Counted from the stretch's first letter, positions 43,051 through 53,151 are shown. The stretch is DNA of 64,000 nucleotides from Flavobacterium cheniae (GCF_004363695.1 NZ_SNZC01000006.1:49308-113307); one strand, 5' to 3'. The notes: generated by a model from the sequence alone, not told the origin. Made by a program: numbers and translations.

Positions 43051-44619
43051 ATGTCTGAAGACCAAAAACGAGTATTAGAACAACAACTATGGGGAATTGC
43101 CAACCTTTTACGTGGCAAAATCAGTGCAGACGACTACCGTGATTACATTCTAGGATTCATTTTTTACAAATACCTTTCCGAAAAACAATATTTATACGCT
43201 AACGACTTATTAGAAGGCGAAGAAGTAACCGATTACGCTAAAGTAACCGACAAAGAAACACTTCAAGCTATTGAAGAAGAATCGTTACTGAAACTAGGCT
43301 ATTTCCTAAAGCCAACCGAACTATTCTCAGTAGTTGCCGCTAAAGGAAACGCCAATACCGAAGTACAAAGCAATTACATCATCGACGATTTAAAAGCCGT
43401 TTTAAATCACATTGAGTTGAGTACAATGGGAACCGAAAGCGAAGACGATTTCAATGCGTTGTTCGAAGATTTGGATTTGAATTCCACTAAAATTGGAAGA
43501 ACGCCCGAAGCTCGAAACACGATTATCGTTCAAATTTTAAATCATTTAGACCAAATCGATTTCAAGCTAAAAGACATTGATTCGGATGTTTTGGGTGATG
43601 CTTACGAATACTTAATTGCAAAATTTGCCGCTGGTGCTGGAAAAAGTGCTGGCGAATTCTATACACCACAACAAGTGTCTAAAATTTTAGCACAAATTGT
43701 AACTACTGGAAAAACCAAAATCAAATCGGTTTATGATCCTACTTGTGGTTCGGGATCGTTGTTGTTGCGTGTGGCAAAAGAAGTGGAAGTAAGTGAGTTT
43801 TACGGACAAGAACAAAACCGTACGACCTACAACTTGGCTCGAATGAACATGATTTTGCACGATGTCCATTTTCGTGAATTTGACATCAAACATGAAGATA
43901 CGCTAGAACATCCCAAGCATATAGACCTACGTTTTGAAGCGGTGGTAGCCAATCCTCCATTTTCGGCACATTGGAAAGGCGATGCTAGTCCGTTGTTTAG
44001 TACCGATGAACGTTTTAGCCAATACGGAAAGTTAGCCCCAAAAACCAAAGCCGATTATGCTTTTTTATTACACATGGTACATCAATTAGCCGATAATGGA
44101 ATTATGGCAACCGTTGTGCCACATGGTGTTTTGTTTCGTGGTGCTGCCGAAGGTGTTATTCGTGAATATTTGATTAAAGAATTGAATTATTTGGATGCCG
44201 TAATTGGTTTACCTGCCAATATTTTCTACGGAACTTCTATCCCAACCTGTATTATGGTATTTAAAAAATGCCGTGAAAAAGACGATAGCATTTTATTTAT
44301 TGATGCTAGTGGCGATGAAAATTTTGTAAAAGAAGGCAACCAAAATGTATTGCGTCATCAAGATGTAGAAAAAATAATTGCAACTTACCGCAACCGTACT
44401 GCAATTGATAAATACAGTTATGTTGCAACGCTTGACGAACTAAAAGAAAACGATTACAACCTGAACATTCCTCGTTATGTATATACGTTTGAAGAAGAAG
44501 ACAGTATTGACTTAAATCAAGTTGCAACCGAATTAGTGAGCCTTGCAACCGATTTAAAAGCAAATGAAACTACTATTGCTGACTATTGCAATCAACTAAA
44601 TATTAAAACGCCTTTTTAA
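43051..44619 (+). CDS. hsdM: Type I restriction-modification, methyltransferase subunit
   Basis: The 522-residue protein has the HsdM_N helical domain (about 8-140, LWGIANLLRGKISADDYRDYILGFIFYKYLSEK) and an N6-adenine methyltransferase domain with SAM motif DPTCGSGSLLL (about 230-240) and catalytic NPPF (about 301-304). It methylates adenine in the target and forms M2S1 with HsdS. It is the first gene of an intact hsdM-hsdS-hsdR set carried by the island, two bases ahead of hsdS. Confidence 0.96.
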   Translation: MSEDQKRVLEQQLWGIANLLRGKISADDYRDYILGFIFYKYLSEKQYLYANDLLEGEEVTDYAKVTDKETLQAIEEESLLKLGYFLKPTELFSVVAAKGNANTEVQSNYIIDDLKAVLNHIELSTMGTESEDDFNALFEDLDLNSTKIGRTPEARNTIIVQILNHLDQIDFKLKDIDSDVLGDAYEYLIAKFAAGAGKSAGEFYTPQQVSKILAQIVTTGKTKIKSVYDPTCGSGSLLLRVAKEVEVSEFYGQEQNRTTYNLARMNMILHDVHFREFDIKHEDTLEHPKHIDLRFEAVVANPPFSAHWKGDASPLFSTDERFSQYGKLAPKTKADYAFLLHMVHQLADNGIMATVVPHGVLFRGAAEGVIREYLIKELNYLDAVIGLPANIFYGTSIPTCIMVFKKCREKDDSILFIDASGDENFVKEGNQNVLRHQDVEKIIATYRNRTAIDKYSYVATLDELKENDYNLNIPRYVYTFEEEDSIDLNQVATELVSLATDLKANETTIADYCNQLNIKTPF

Positions 44620-44621
44620 GT

Positions 44622-45767
44622 ATGGAAAAATTAGTTCCAAAACTACGTTTTCCTGAGTTTGATGGGAATTGGGAAATAAATCAATTAGGAAAAGTTACAG
44701 AGATTAATCCGAAAAACGGAATTTTACCTGATAATTTTATTTACATAGATTTAGAAAGTGTAAATAATGGAATTTTAGAAAAAGAAAATTATATATCAAA
44801 AGAAACTGCACCAAGTAGAGCTCAAAGAATATTAAAAAAAGATGATATACTATATCAAACAGTAAGACCTTACCAAAAAAATAATTTATATTTCGACAAA
44901 GGAACAGGTAATTATATTGCTTCTACAGGATATGCTCAATTAAGAACAAAAAATAATAGTAAATTTCTATATCAGTTTTTACATACAGATAAATTTGTTT
45001 CTAGAGTATTATTACATTGCACAGGAACAAGCTATCCATCAATAAATTCCTCAGATTTATCTGAAATTCAAATTTCATTACCAAAACCAGAAGAACAACA
45101 AAAAATCGCCTCCTTTTTAACTTCTGTAGATGAGCGTTTAACGCTTTTAGCCCAACAAAAAGAAAAATTAGAGTTGTACAAAAAAGGCGTTATGCAACAA
45201 ATTTTCTCTCAAAAACTACGATTCAAAGATGAAAACGGGAATAATTATCCTGATTGGGAAGAGAAGAAATTGGGGGAGATTGGTAAATTTTATGCTGGAG
45301 GTGATTTAGATAAATTAAAATATAGCAAATTAAAGAATGATGAATTTGTTTATCCAATTTATGCTAATGGAGCTGGCGAAGGTATTTACGGATATGCAAC
45401 AACTTATCAATATAAATCTAATAGCGTTACAGTCAGCGGAAGAGGTAATTTAGGATTTGCTAAAGTAAGAGAGCAAAAATTTAATGCAATTGTTAGATTA
45501 ATAGTAATTGAACCTAATGAGAATATTAAACCTAAATTTTTAGAAGAAATAATTAATCAAACAAAATTTGCTATTGAGAGCACAGGTGTACCACAATTGA
45601 CAGTTCCTCAAATTAAATCTTATAAAATAAACGTTCCATCTCTTATAGAACAGCAAAAAATTGCTTCATTTTTATCGGCTATCGATGTTCAAATTGAGGG
45701 TGTTAGCAAGAAAATAGAGCAAACGAAATTATTTAAAAAAGGGTTGTTGCAGCAAATGTTTGTGTAG
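44622..45767 (+). CDS. hsdS: Type I restriction-modification, specificity subunit
   Basis: The 381-residue protein has two target-recognition domains, each starting with a LPxLRFPEFDGNWE/YPDWEEKKLGEIGKF motif (residues about 3 and 207) and each closed by a conserved helical spacer (EEQQKIASFLTSVDERLTLLAQQKEKLELYKKGVMQQIF and IEQQKIASFLSAIDVQIEGVSKKIEQTKLFKKGLLQQMF). The spacers repeat each other, a known basis for half-subunit exchange. The target, a bipartite DNA site, cannot be read from sequence. Confidence 0.95.
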   Translation: MEKLVPKLRFPEFDGNWEINQLGKVTEINPKNGILPDNFIYIDLESVNNGILEKENYISKETAPSRAQRILKKDDILYQTVRPYQKNNLYFDKGTGNYIASTGYAQLRTKNNSKFLYQFLHTDKFVSRVLLHCTGTSYPSINSSDLSEIQISLPKPEEQQKIASFLTSVDERLTLLAQQKEKLELYKKGVMQQIFSQKLRFKDENGNNYPDWEEKKLGEIGKFYAGGDLDKLKYSKLKNDEFVYPIYANGAGEGIYGYATTYQYKSNSVTVSGRGNLGFAKVREQKFNAIVRLIVIEPNENIKPKFLEEIINQTKFAIESTGVPQLTVPQIKSYKINVPSLIEQQKIASFLSAIDVQIEGVSKKIEQTKLFKKGLLQQMFV

Positions 45768-45779
45768 GTCATATTCAAT

Positions 45780-45845
45780 TTACACTCATTTTTTTACAAA
45801 ACCACCGTTTTACACTCATTTTTTGAAACTTACACTTATTTTTTT
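45780..45845. promoter_or_regulatory. Three direct repeats TTACACTCATTTTTT before hsdR
   Basis: TTACACTCATTTTTT at 45780 and (one base different on the left) 45810, and TTACACTTATTTTTT at 45830. Spacings of 30 and 20 bases keep them on one DNA face. They fill most of the 89-base hsdS-hsdR gap and suggest separate control of the nuclease subunit. Confidence 0.55.
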
Positions 45846-45856
45846 AATTTTAGCGA

Positions 45857-48730
45857 ATGACATCACAACCTGAACAAATATTAGAAAACAATCTTGTTGC
45901 ACAATTAGTAAAACTAGGTTACAAAAAAGTCGAAATCAAAGATGAAACCGATTTGTTAGCCAATTTAAAAGTGCAACTGGAAATTCATAATAAAGTCACC
46001 TTAACCGATAGCAGTTTTCAGCAAATTTTAAACTACATCAACAAAGGAAACATTTACGAAAGAGCGCAAATCTTACGTGACCGTGTTCCTTATACTGATG
46101 AACATGGTGAAACCAAAACTATTGAGTTAATCAATCAAATTCACTGGTGTCAAAATCAATTCCAAGTTACCCAGCAGGTAAGCATGGAAGGAAAATATAA
46201 AAACCGTTACGATGTTACTATCTTAATCAACGGTTTGCCCCTAGCCCAAATTGAATTAAAACGAAGAGGATTAGAACTAAAAGAAGCATTTAACCAAATC
46301 AACCGCTACGAAAGACATTCGTTTACGGCTGGTTTTGGTTTATTTCAATTTGTGCAATTGTTTGTCATTAGCAACGGTGTAAACACTAAGTATTTTGCTA
46401 ATGCACCCATAAAAGCACGTTCGTTCAAGCAAACTTTTTATTGGACAGACGTTAATAACAATCTAATTACTCAACTACCCGATTTTACCGATTTATTTTT
46501 AGAGCCGTGTCATTTATCCAAAATGATAACCAAGTACATTGTCTTAAATGAATCGTATCGCATGTTGATGGTTTTACGTCCGTACCAATTTTATGCTACC
46601 GAAGCCATTGTCGAACGAGTAAAAACAACTACTAAGTTTGGTTACATTTGGCATACAACAGGTTCAGGAAAAACGCTAACATCGTTTAAAACCGCCCAAA
46701 TCTTAACCAATTTACCCGAAGTTTACAAAGTAGTTTTTGTAGTAGATAGAAAAGATTTGGATTACCAAACCACCAAAGAATTCAACAGTTTTTCCAAAGG
46801 TAGCATCGACGGAACCAACAACACCAATACGCTAGTAAATCAATTGGCTGATCAAACTAAATTGATTGTTACCACTATTCAAAAATTAAATACGGCTATT
46901 TCAAAAACAAATTATTTAAACCGTATTACTCATTTAAAAGACCAACGCATTGTTTTCATTTTTGATGAATGTCACCGTAGCCAATTTGGAAAAACGCATG
47001 ACGACATCAAAAACTTCTTTACAGCAAGTCAAATGTTTGGTTTTACTGGAACACCTATTTTTGAAGAAAATGCGGGTTCTAATGAATTTGGTAAACGTAC
47101 CACTGCAATGCTATTTGAAAAATGTTTGCACAAATATGTAATTACGAATGCCATTAAAGACGAAAACGTTTTAAAATTTTCGATAGAATACATTAGTACA
47201 TTCAAAAGAAAAGACCAAATTTTAGACATTGAAGTGGAAGCCATTGACGAAGCCGAAGTAATGGAAGCACCGCAACGTTTAAACAACATTGTGGATTACA
47301 TTATTGCAAATCATGGTCGTAAAACACATAACAAATCATTCACAGGAATGTTTTGTGTTTCAAGTGTCGAAACTTTAATCAAGTACTACCAATTGTTTCA
47401 TCAAAAAAGACAAGAAGGCTTGCATAATCTAAAGGTTGCAACCATTTTTTCGTATGCAGCAAACGAAGACGATGCCGAAGCTAAAGGGCTTTTTATTGAT
47501 GATGAATTTTCAGAGGAAAACCCAACAGAATTATTAATTGCAGCCGAACCAAAAACAGCTTACAATTCAAAACATACTAGAGAATATTTAGACGATTTTA
47601 TTTCGCATTACAATAAAGATTTCAATACAAATTATTCAACAAAAGATAGTATTTCGTTTTACAACTACTACAACGATATTGCCAAACGAGTAAAAAACAA
47701 AGACATTGATATTTTGCTTGTCGTAAACATGTTTTTAACTGGATTTGACAGCAAAACATTAAACACACTATACGTAGATAAAAATTTAAAATATCACGGC
47801 TTAATTCAAGCGTTTTCGAGAACTAACCGAATTTTAGACGAAGTAAAATCGCAAGGAAATATAGTTTCATTCAGAAATTTAAAAAGAGCTACAGATGATG
47901 CCATTCAGTTGTTTTCCAATTTGGATGCCAAAGAAATTATTATCATGGAGCCTTATGAAGACTACATTAAACTATTCAATTTAGCTTATGCCGAATTACT
48001 TGAAATTGCTCCTACGGTTGACAGTGTAAATGGTTTTGTTACGGAAGAACAAGAATTGGAATTTGTAACTGCGTTTAGAGAATTAATGCGTTTAAAAAAC
48101 AAATTAATCACTTTTACCGAATTTAGTTTTGATAATCTACAAATGGAAGAACAAACCTTTGAAGATTACAAAAGCAAGTATTTAGACTTGTATGATAAAA
48201 CCAAATCGGATGGGAAAAAAGAATTAGTATCCATTTTAGACGATATTGACTTTGAATTGGAACTAATCCACCGTGACGAGGTAAACGTTTCTTATATCAT
48301 GCGATTATTAACCCAATTGAAAGATGAAACGTCAGAACAGGAACTCGAAAAACAAAAGCAAAAAATTATAGACATTATTGCTGGAGAAAGCCAGTTGAGA
48401 AGCAAACGAGAATTAATTGAAAAATTCATCAACAATCACTTACCACAAATTGAAGATAACGACTTGGTTGAAGAAAAATTTGACGAGTATTTAAAAGAAG
48501 AAAGAAAAGCTGCTATTGAAGAATTAAGTAACGAAGAAAACTTAAATCAAATAGTTTTAGAGCAAGTTATTGGAAACTATCTCTTCACCAACAAAACACC
48601 TTTACGTGATGAAATCATTGCAACCATGCAACAACGACCTTCACTAAAAGAACGTGCTTCAACAACCGAACGAATTACGAATAAAATAATCCACTTTGTA
48701 GAAACGTTTATTAGTGGGTTTGCGGGATAA
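45857..48730 (+). CDS. hsdR: Type I restriction-modification, endonuclease/translocase subunit
   Basis: The 957-residue protein has an N-terminal nuclease domain with the PD-(D/E)xK pattern (RYDVTILINGLPLAQIELKRRG, about 112-133), then the SF2 motor: Walker A HTTGSGKTLTS (about 272), DECH in FIFDECHRSQFGKT, TGTPIF motif III, and VNMFLTGFDSKTLNTLYVDKNLKYHGLIQAFSRTNR as motifs V-VI, followed by a helical region contacting HsdM. It cuts unmethylated DNA after translocation. Full length, so the system looks functional. Confidence 0.96.
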   Translation: MTSQPEQILENNLVAQLVKLGYKKVEIKDETDLLANLKVQLEIHNKVTLTDSSFQQILNYINKGNIYERAQILRDRVPYTDEHGETKTIELINQIHWCQNQFQVTQQVSMEGKYKNRYDVTILINGLPLAQIELKRRGLELKEAFNQINRYERHSFTAGFGLFQFVQLFVISNGVNTKYFANAPIKARSFKQTFYWTDVNNNLITQLPDFTDLFLEPCHLSKMITKYIVLNESYRMLMVLRPYQFYATEAIVERVKTTTKFGYIWHTTGSGKTLTSFKTAQILTNLPEVYKVVFVVDRKDLDYQTTKEFNSFSKGSIDGTNNTNTLVNQLADQTKLIVTTIQKLNTAISKTNYLNRITHLKDQRIVFIFDECHRSQFGKTHDDIKNFFTASQMFGFTGTPIFEENAGSNEFGKRTTAMLFEKCLHKYVITNAIKDENVLKFSIEYISTFKRKDQILDIEVEAIDEAEVMEAPQRLNNIVDYIIANHGRKTHNKSFTGMFCVSSVETLIKYYQLFHQKRQEGLHNLKVATIFSYAANEDDAEAKGLFIDDEFSEENPTELLIAAEPKTAYNSKHTREYLDDFISHYNKDFNTNYSTKDSISFYNYYNDIAKRVKNKDIDILLVVNMFLTGFDSKTLNTLYVDKNLKYHGLIQAFSRTNRILDEVKSQGNIVSFRNLKRATDDAIQLFSNLDAKEIIIMEPYEDYIKLFNLAYAELLEIAPTVDSVNGFVTEEQELEFVTAFRELMRLKNKLITFTEFSFDNLQMEEQTFEDYKSKYLDLYDKTKSDGKKELVSILDDIDFELELIHRDEVNVSYIMRLLTQLKDETSEQELEKQKQKIIDIIAGESQLRSKRELIEKFINNHLPQIEDNDLVEEKFDEYLKEERKAAIEELSNEENLNQIVLEQVIGNYLFTNKTPLRDEIIATMQQRPSLKERASTTERITNKIIHFVETFISGFAG

Positions 48731-48740
48731 TAATTTAACC

Positions 48741-48768
48741 GCAACTAAAGGTTGCAACCTCTAGTTGC
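48741..48768. promoter_or_regulatory. 28-base near-perfect palindrome after hsdR
   Basis: GCAACTAAAGGTTG continues into its own mirror image up to CTAGTTGC, with one mismatched pair. Its core GGTTGCAACC is shared with the perfect palindrome at 34690. Confidence 0.6.
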
Positions 48769-48785
48769 ACCAAAATCATATAAGC

Positions 48786-48937
48786 AGTACGTGAAAGTAC
48801 GTGAATGGAACGTGAAAACAAATCACGTGGAACGTGAATGGAACGTGAATGGAACGTGAAAACAAATCACGTGGAACGTGAACGGAACGTGAATGGAACG
48901 TGAAAACAAATCACGTGGAACGTGAACGGAACGTGAA
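48786..48937. repeat. Higher-order tandem array of 11-base units (period 44)
   Basis: Units TGGAACGTGAA or CGGAACGTGAA (eight copies, plus two shortened AGTACGTGAA) alternate with the spacer unit AACAAATCACG at 48817, 48861 and 48905, exactly 44 bases apart. Each spacer junction makes the inverted repeat TCACGT-GGA-ACGTGA. No reading frame of note crosses it. Confidence 0.9.
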
Positions 48938-49017
48938 ATAATTTACGTAGTCATAAAACAAATCAAATGGTACATGCAGTTTTGAAAATAAAAATCGTGG
49001 TAAAACCTTTTAAAAAA

Positions 49018-49052
49018 GGAAAAGGAGAATAGTAAACTATACTCCTTTTTCC
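49018..49052. terminator. Hairpin, probable terminator of the hsd transcript
   Basis: GGAAAAGGAG (49018-49027) pairs with CTCCTTTTTCC (49042-49052, one extra T) with inner ATAGT/ACTAT. The T-rich right arm replaces a separate T run. Confidence 0.55.
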
Positions 49053-49326
49053 TAACCAAATCTAACAGTTTTCACTAGTTAGATTACAAATATATTTATT
49101 TTAACTTACAGTATGCTAAATTAATTTAAAAACTAGATTATCTAATTCTAAAAATCAACATAATGTGTTTTGATTACAATCAAAAAGAGAGAATATTTCA
49201 TATTCTCCCCTTTCTTTACCCCGTAATATTATTAAAAAAAATTACTCGTTAAAAATACAGTAAATTTTAATAAAATTCTTACTTATAACTGAATTTTAAC
49301 ACAATGGTTATTTCTTTAATTGGTAA

Positions 49327-49354
49327 TAAAAAAAGCTGTCTAAAAGACAGCTTT
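49327..49354 (-). terminator. Terminator of the large T9SS gene
   Basis: AAAGCTGTCT (49354-49345 on the minus strand) pairs with AGACAGCTTT (49341-49332) around TTT, followed by a T run. Confidence 0.85.
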
Positions 49355-49388
49355 ATAACTAATTAATCTACTAACACGATTTATTAAG

Positions 49389-52300
49389 TTAGAACAAATG
49401 TTTTAACCTAATAACACTATTTTTAGCTTTATCTTTTATAGAAATGATAAGTGGCTGATTGTTTTTTTGAATTGAGTTTATTGACAACTCGTTTTGATTG
49501 TTATTTGTATTTTGATACAATACTCTTCCTAGTACATCATGTATTACAATTTCATTTGATTCAATTCCATTTAAGTTAATGTTGATACCATTTTGATTAT
49601 TGAATACAATAATTTGATTGTTTGCTACCTCATCATTGTTTGAAAGTGTTTCGTTTGTATAACGAACTACGAATCTGTTATTGATTTCTCCGCTATTAGC
49701 AGCTGTAAATGAATACGGTGCATTTTTCAAATTATGAATTACATTTAATTGTAAATCTTCTAAATAAATAATTTGATTACCATTAAACATTCCATCAATA
49801 GCAGCAATAGCAATTGTATAGTTTCCTGCGGTAGGAACATTTACTCCAAGGCTTACTCTATCATTTACATCAAATGGTAATGGTCTTCCTTGAATTGTTA
49901 ATTTATCTTGCTCTACTACTGTATATATTTTTAAGAAAGATGGCATTACACTAGTGATTGCATCAAACAATCTGTCTTTTCCTGGAGTAGCAGATTCTAC
50001 ATATCCAATAAGTGTTCTGTCTGAAATGTTGCTTTGATTGCTAATGTCTAACCAAATACGGTGTTTTTCTAATTCGCTTGAAGTTGCGTTACTAGCAGTT
50101 CTGTAAAACTGACTGTTATTATAAGCTCTACTTCTTAATGAATTGTTGAAAGTAATGTTTTGAGTTGTAGCTGCTCCATCGTTCATATTTACTAAAAATC
50201 CTTGGCCACCTGCTATATATCCATTAAACCCTGCTGGACCACTTACTGTTCCTAAACCATTGTATGTAATGTAGTCGTTTGGTGTATAGTTGGCTGCAAA
50301 AGAACCATAAAATGGATTTGGAATCGCTGATGATAACGGAGTATTATGTGTCCATAATCTTACCGCACCTTCAATATTTGTATTCAGTGTTAAAAAATCT
50401 AATACATTAATTGAAGAAGGATAAGGATTTCCTACTAAATTATAATTGTCGTTAAATCTTGTAATGGTAATTCCGTTAGTTCCTGCATAATCAGTACCTA
50501 TATAGCTTCCTCTAGATATTGCAGGTTGGATTATTCCGTTTCTAGGCTGTCCAACAAAAGTTCTTGAAAAAATATTTCTCATAATATAGCCTACACCTGG
50601 TAGCATAGCTGTATTAGCCGCTACGACCCAGTTTCCTTGACCCCCATTTGTATTTGCTATATCAGCATCCCATGTATAAATGTATCCCGAAGGTGTATTT
50701 ACTCCATTTACTGGTGATGACCAATATACATAGTCGTTTGTATTACCAGTAGTCGTTCTTTGATACGAAATTGAACCCGTATTCGTAGCCCCATCGTTTA
50801 CTTGAATAAGAGAACCATCGTCTAATACATTAAAAGTACCCGATACCGTAAGGTTATTGTTTACTTGGATGTAGTTGTTAGGACTAACCGTTGCTGTTCT
50901 TCCTGGACTTACTGTTAGGTTACCTGTTGCAATTAAGTTGTTTGAAATGTTAGTTGTAAAATTGTTATTTAAAACCACATTATGAAAAACTTCAGTACCA
51001 ACTGGAGCTACATTATTAATGATTTGATTTGTAGTACCCACAAAATGTACAGTACTGTTTCCTTCTAGGAATTCAGTTTCGGTACGATTGTTTGTCCAAT
51101 TCCCAAATAAATACAAAGTACCATCAGCTGTAGCAGGATTACTATCCTCCATATCTAAAATACCTGTGCTGTCTAACGTTAGGTTTCCGTTTACTTCTAA
51201 CACATTATTTGCATTGCCTTCTATGATTAAACTACGGTCGGCAATGTCTATGTTGTTAGCTTCTGCCAGGTTGCTGTAAGTAACTGCTAATGGCGATGCT
51301 ATATCAATTACTGCATCGCGGATTGCATAAGTGTTGTTTATGTTTACATTTATAGTATTGTTAGGTACTTCAAGCGTTTGCCAGTTTGAACAATCGAACC
51401 AATCTGTACTTCTTGTACCTGTCCAAATCCCATCGATGTAAACTCCACCTGTTACTACCGTATACGTTTGTCCTACGTGTGTTCTTAAATAACCTGCACA
51501 AGTTAGTCTGTTTGTCCAGTTAGTAGGATTATTTAATCTAGCAATCCAATCTAATTTAGTGGCAGGTGTTGTTGGACCTGTGTATTCTAAAAAGTCTGTT
51601 GCTGAACCTGGTAACAAACTAAAACAGTTTAAATTAATAGGTAAACCTGATTGTTGTGTACTGTTTAAAAATGAGTTCCAACCTGTATTGGTATTAAATC
51701 CATATACATATTCCCCTCCTGAGTAGGTAGCGTTATGAGTGCCCGCAGGATTTGTCCACGTTCCTCCTTGCATAAAAAAGATTTGATCACCACCTGAGTT
51801 CATTACTAAATTACCACCGAAACCTGCTACTTTATTGAAAACCCAAGCTCCATCGGGAGAATTGAATTCAACGAATGGAATTGTATTTAAAAATCTAAAT
51901 GTAATTACTGTACCAGCAGGAATTGTTCCCCCTGTTCTGGTGAATAAATACACTCCTTCTGTATCTCCCCACTCGTTTGCTGTAGCTCTTTGGAAACCAT
52001 TATCGGTCATGTAAAAAGAATCTCCATTTAAAATATCTTTAAACGTAATGAATGAAATTTCATCATCACCATCACCATAAACCCCATTTGGCCCTGGAGG
52101 GTAGCAGTTAATATTAGAATTTACTGCAATTACAGCAAAATCTCCAGGTGTAAATACTGTACTTGGATTTGTTACACTTCCATTACATACTACATTTTGA
52201 GTAGATGCGCCAGTACTTGTTGCGGTAATTGTTTCTCCATTATAGGTGTTTACGGCTAAACCTGCTCTAAGACGCACATAAACTGTAGTTAGAGGCACTA

Positions 52301-53111
52301 CTCCAGCTACTTGCGTTAAAGTTAAAGAAGAACTAAACACCCCACCAGAAGTTAATGAAATTTCATAATTTGTTGGAGCGGTAAGTGTAATATTATTTGT
52401 TAAGCTTGTACCGATAACGGTAAAAGATTGTTCTGCAGAAGGACCACTTCCTACTACATATAAAAACCCTGATAAACTTGCAGGAGTAGTTGTGATTGTT
52501 GGACTAGCAACGGCTGGATTTACTGTTCCTCCAATTTGCAATCCATAAACACCAACTGCTGATGAAAAAAATCCCCAACCACCAGTAGTCGTTTGACCAC
52601 TTGCGTAATATCTAAAAGTAACTGTAGTACCTGCTGAAACGTTTTGAAGTGCAGGTATAGCAGACAAGTCTATTTGTGGAAGGACAGCTGGAGTACCAAT
52701 GGTTACAGTGGGAGAACCAATTAAAGTGAAATTAACACCATCTAAGCTGTATGCAAATTGACAACTTACTCCAGGACTAGCTGCGAATGTTCCAGTACCT
52801 GCAAATCTAGCATCAATTGTTGTTAAAGAAAGTGAATTTCCAATAGAAGCAGAAAGTGTAAATTGAAAATAATCGGTATTAGCTGTTGAAATTCCATTGT
52901 TTTGAAAACCTACCGTTCTAAACGAATTAGCCCCAGCCGATGGGTTAGCCCCAGCCCCTCTTGTTAATAAATTTGAGGAATCTAGATTTAAATTATAAAC
53001 CTCTGCTGCAGAAGTTGCTAAAGTATTTTCACCAGTAAAATCCCATGCAGCAATTTGTGCCCAACTAATAAAAGAGCTAAATAGTGTTATAAAAAGTAAT
53101 TTTAATTTCAT
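49389..53111 (-). CDS. Large T9SS-secreted protein with lamin-tail-like domain
   Basis: The 1240-residue protein has a signal peptide (MKLKLLFITLFSSFISWAQ), an N-terminal beta-sandwich (about 20-190), a central lamin-tail-like domain (about 330-500, DFAVIAVNSNI...DEISFITFKDILNGDSFYMTDNGF...GVYLFTRTGGTIPAGTVI), repeated beta strands of G8/filamentous type (about 590-770) and a long C-terminal module (about 870-1240, GNPYPSSINVLDF...HRIWLDISNQ...RVSLGVNVPTAGNYTIAI) ending in a T9SS type A sorting domain (IHDVLGRVLYQ...LIISIKDKAKNSVIRLKHLF). It is likely exported and cell-surface bound. The ligand or role is unknown. Confidence 0.8.
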   Translation of the reverse strand: MKLKLLFITLFSSFISWAQIAAWDFTGENTLATSAAEVYNLNLDSSNLLTRGAGANPSAGANSFRTVGFQNNGISTANTDYFQFTLSASIGNSLSLTTIDARFAGTGTFAASPGVSCQFAYSLDGVNFTLIGSPTVTIGTPAVLPQIDLSAIPALQNVSAGTTVTFRYYASGQTTTGGWGFFSSAVGVYGLQIGGTVNPAVASPTITTTPASLSGFLYVVGSGPSAEQSFTVIGTSLTNNITLTAPTNYEISLTSGGVFSSSLTLTQVAGVVPLTTVYVRLRAGLAVNTYNGETITATSTGASTQNVVCNGSVTNPSTVFTPGDFAVIAVNSNINCYPPGPNGVYGDGDDEISFITFKDILNGDSFYMTDNGFQRATANEWGDTEGVYLFTRTGGTIPAGTVITFRFLNTIPFVEFNSPDGAWVFNKVAGFGGNLVMNSGGDQIFFMQGGTWTNPAGTHNATYSGGEYVYGFNTNTGWNSFLNSTQQSGLPINLNCFSLLPGSATDFLEYTGPTTPATKLDWIARLNNPTNWTNRLTCAGYLRTHVGQTYTVVTGGVYIDGIWTGTRSTDWFDCSNWQTLEVPNNTINVNINNTYAIRDAVIDIASPLAVTYSNLAEANNIDIADRSLIIEGNANNVLEVNGNLTLDSTGILDMEDSNPATADGTLYLFGNWTNNRTETEFLEGNSTVHFVGTTNQIINNVAPVGTEVFHNVVLNNNFTTNISNNLIATGNLTVSPGRTATVSPNNYIQVNNNLTVSGTFNVLDDGSLIQVNDGATNTGSISYQRTTTGNTNDYVYWSSPVNGVNTPSGYIYTWDADIANTNGGQGNWVVAANTAMLPGVGYIMRNIFSRTFVGQPRNGIIQPAISRGSYIGTDYAGTNGITITRFNDNYNLVGNPYPSSINVLDFLTLNTNIEGAVRLWTHNTPLSSAIPNPFYGSFAANYTPNDYITYNGLGTVSGPAGFNGYIAGGQGFLVNMNDGAATTQNITFNNSLRSRAYNNSQFYRTASNATSSELEKHRIWLDISNQSNISDRTLIGYVESATPGKDRLFDAITSVMPSFLKIYTVVEQDKLTIQGRPLPFDVNDRVSLGVNVPTAGNYTIAIAAIDGMFNGNQIIYLEDLQLNVIHNLKNAPYSFTAANSGEINNRFVVRYTNETLSNNDEVANNQIIVFNNQNGININLNGIESNEIVIHDVLGRVLYQNTNNNQNELSINSIQKNNQPLIISIKDKAKNSVIRLKHLF

Positions 53112-53151
53112 GTAATTTGGTATTATTGTTTTGGGGGTATTATCTACAAAA

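Larger units (their letters stand above)
48731..49388. other. Gene-free stretch: palindrome, repeat array and two terminators
   Basis: 658 bases without a gene. From left to right: the 28-base palindrome at 48741, the 11/44-base repeat array at 48786-48937, a hairpin at 49018-49052, an AT-rich stretch without clear signal, and the terminator of the minus-strand T9SS gene at 49332. Confidence 0.6.

Noticed and set aside
48786..48937. CRISPR array
   Set aside because: The repeats are 11 bases and tandem without unique spacers, and no cas gene is near.
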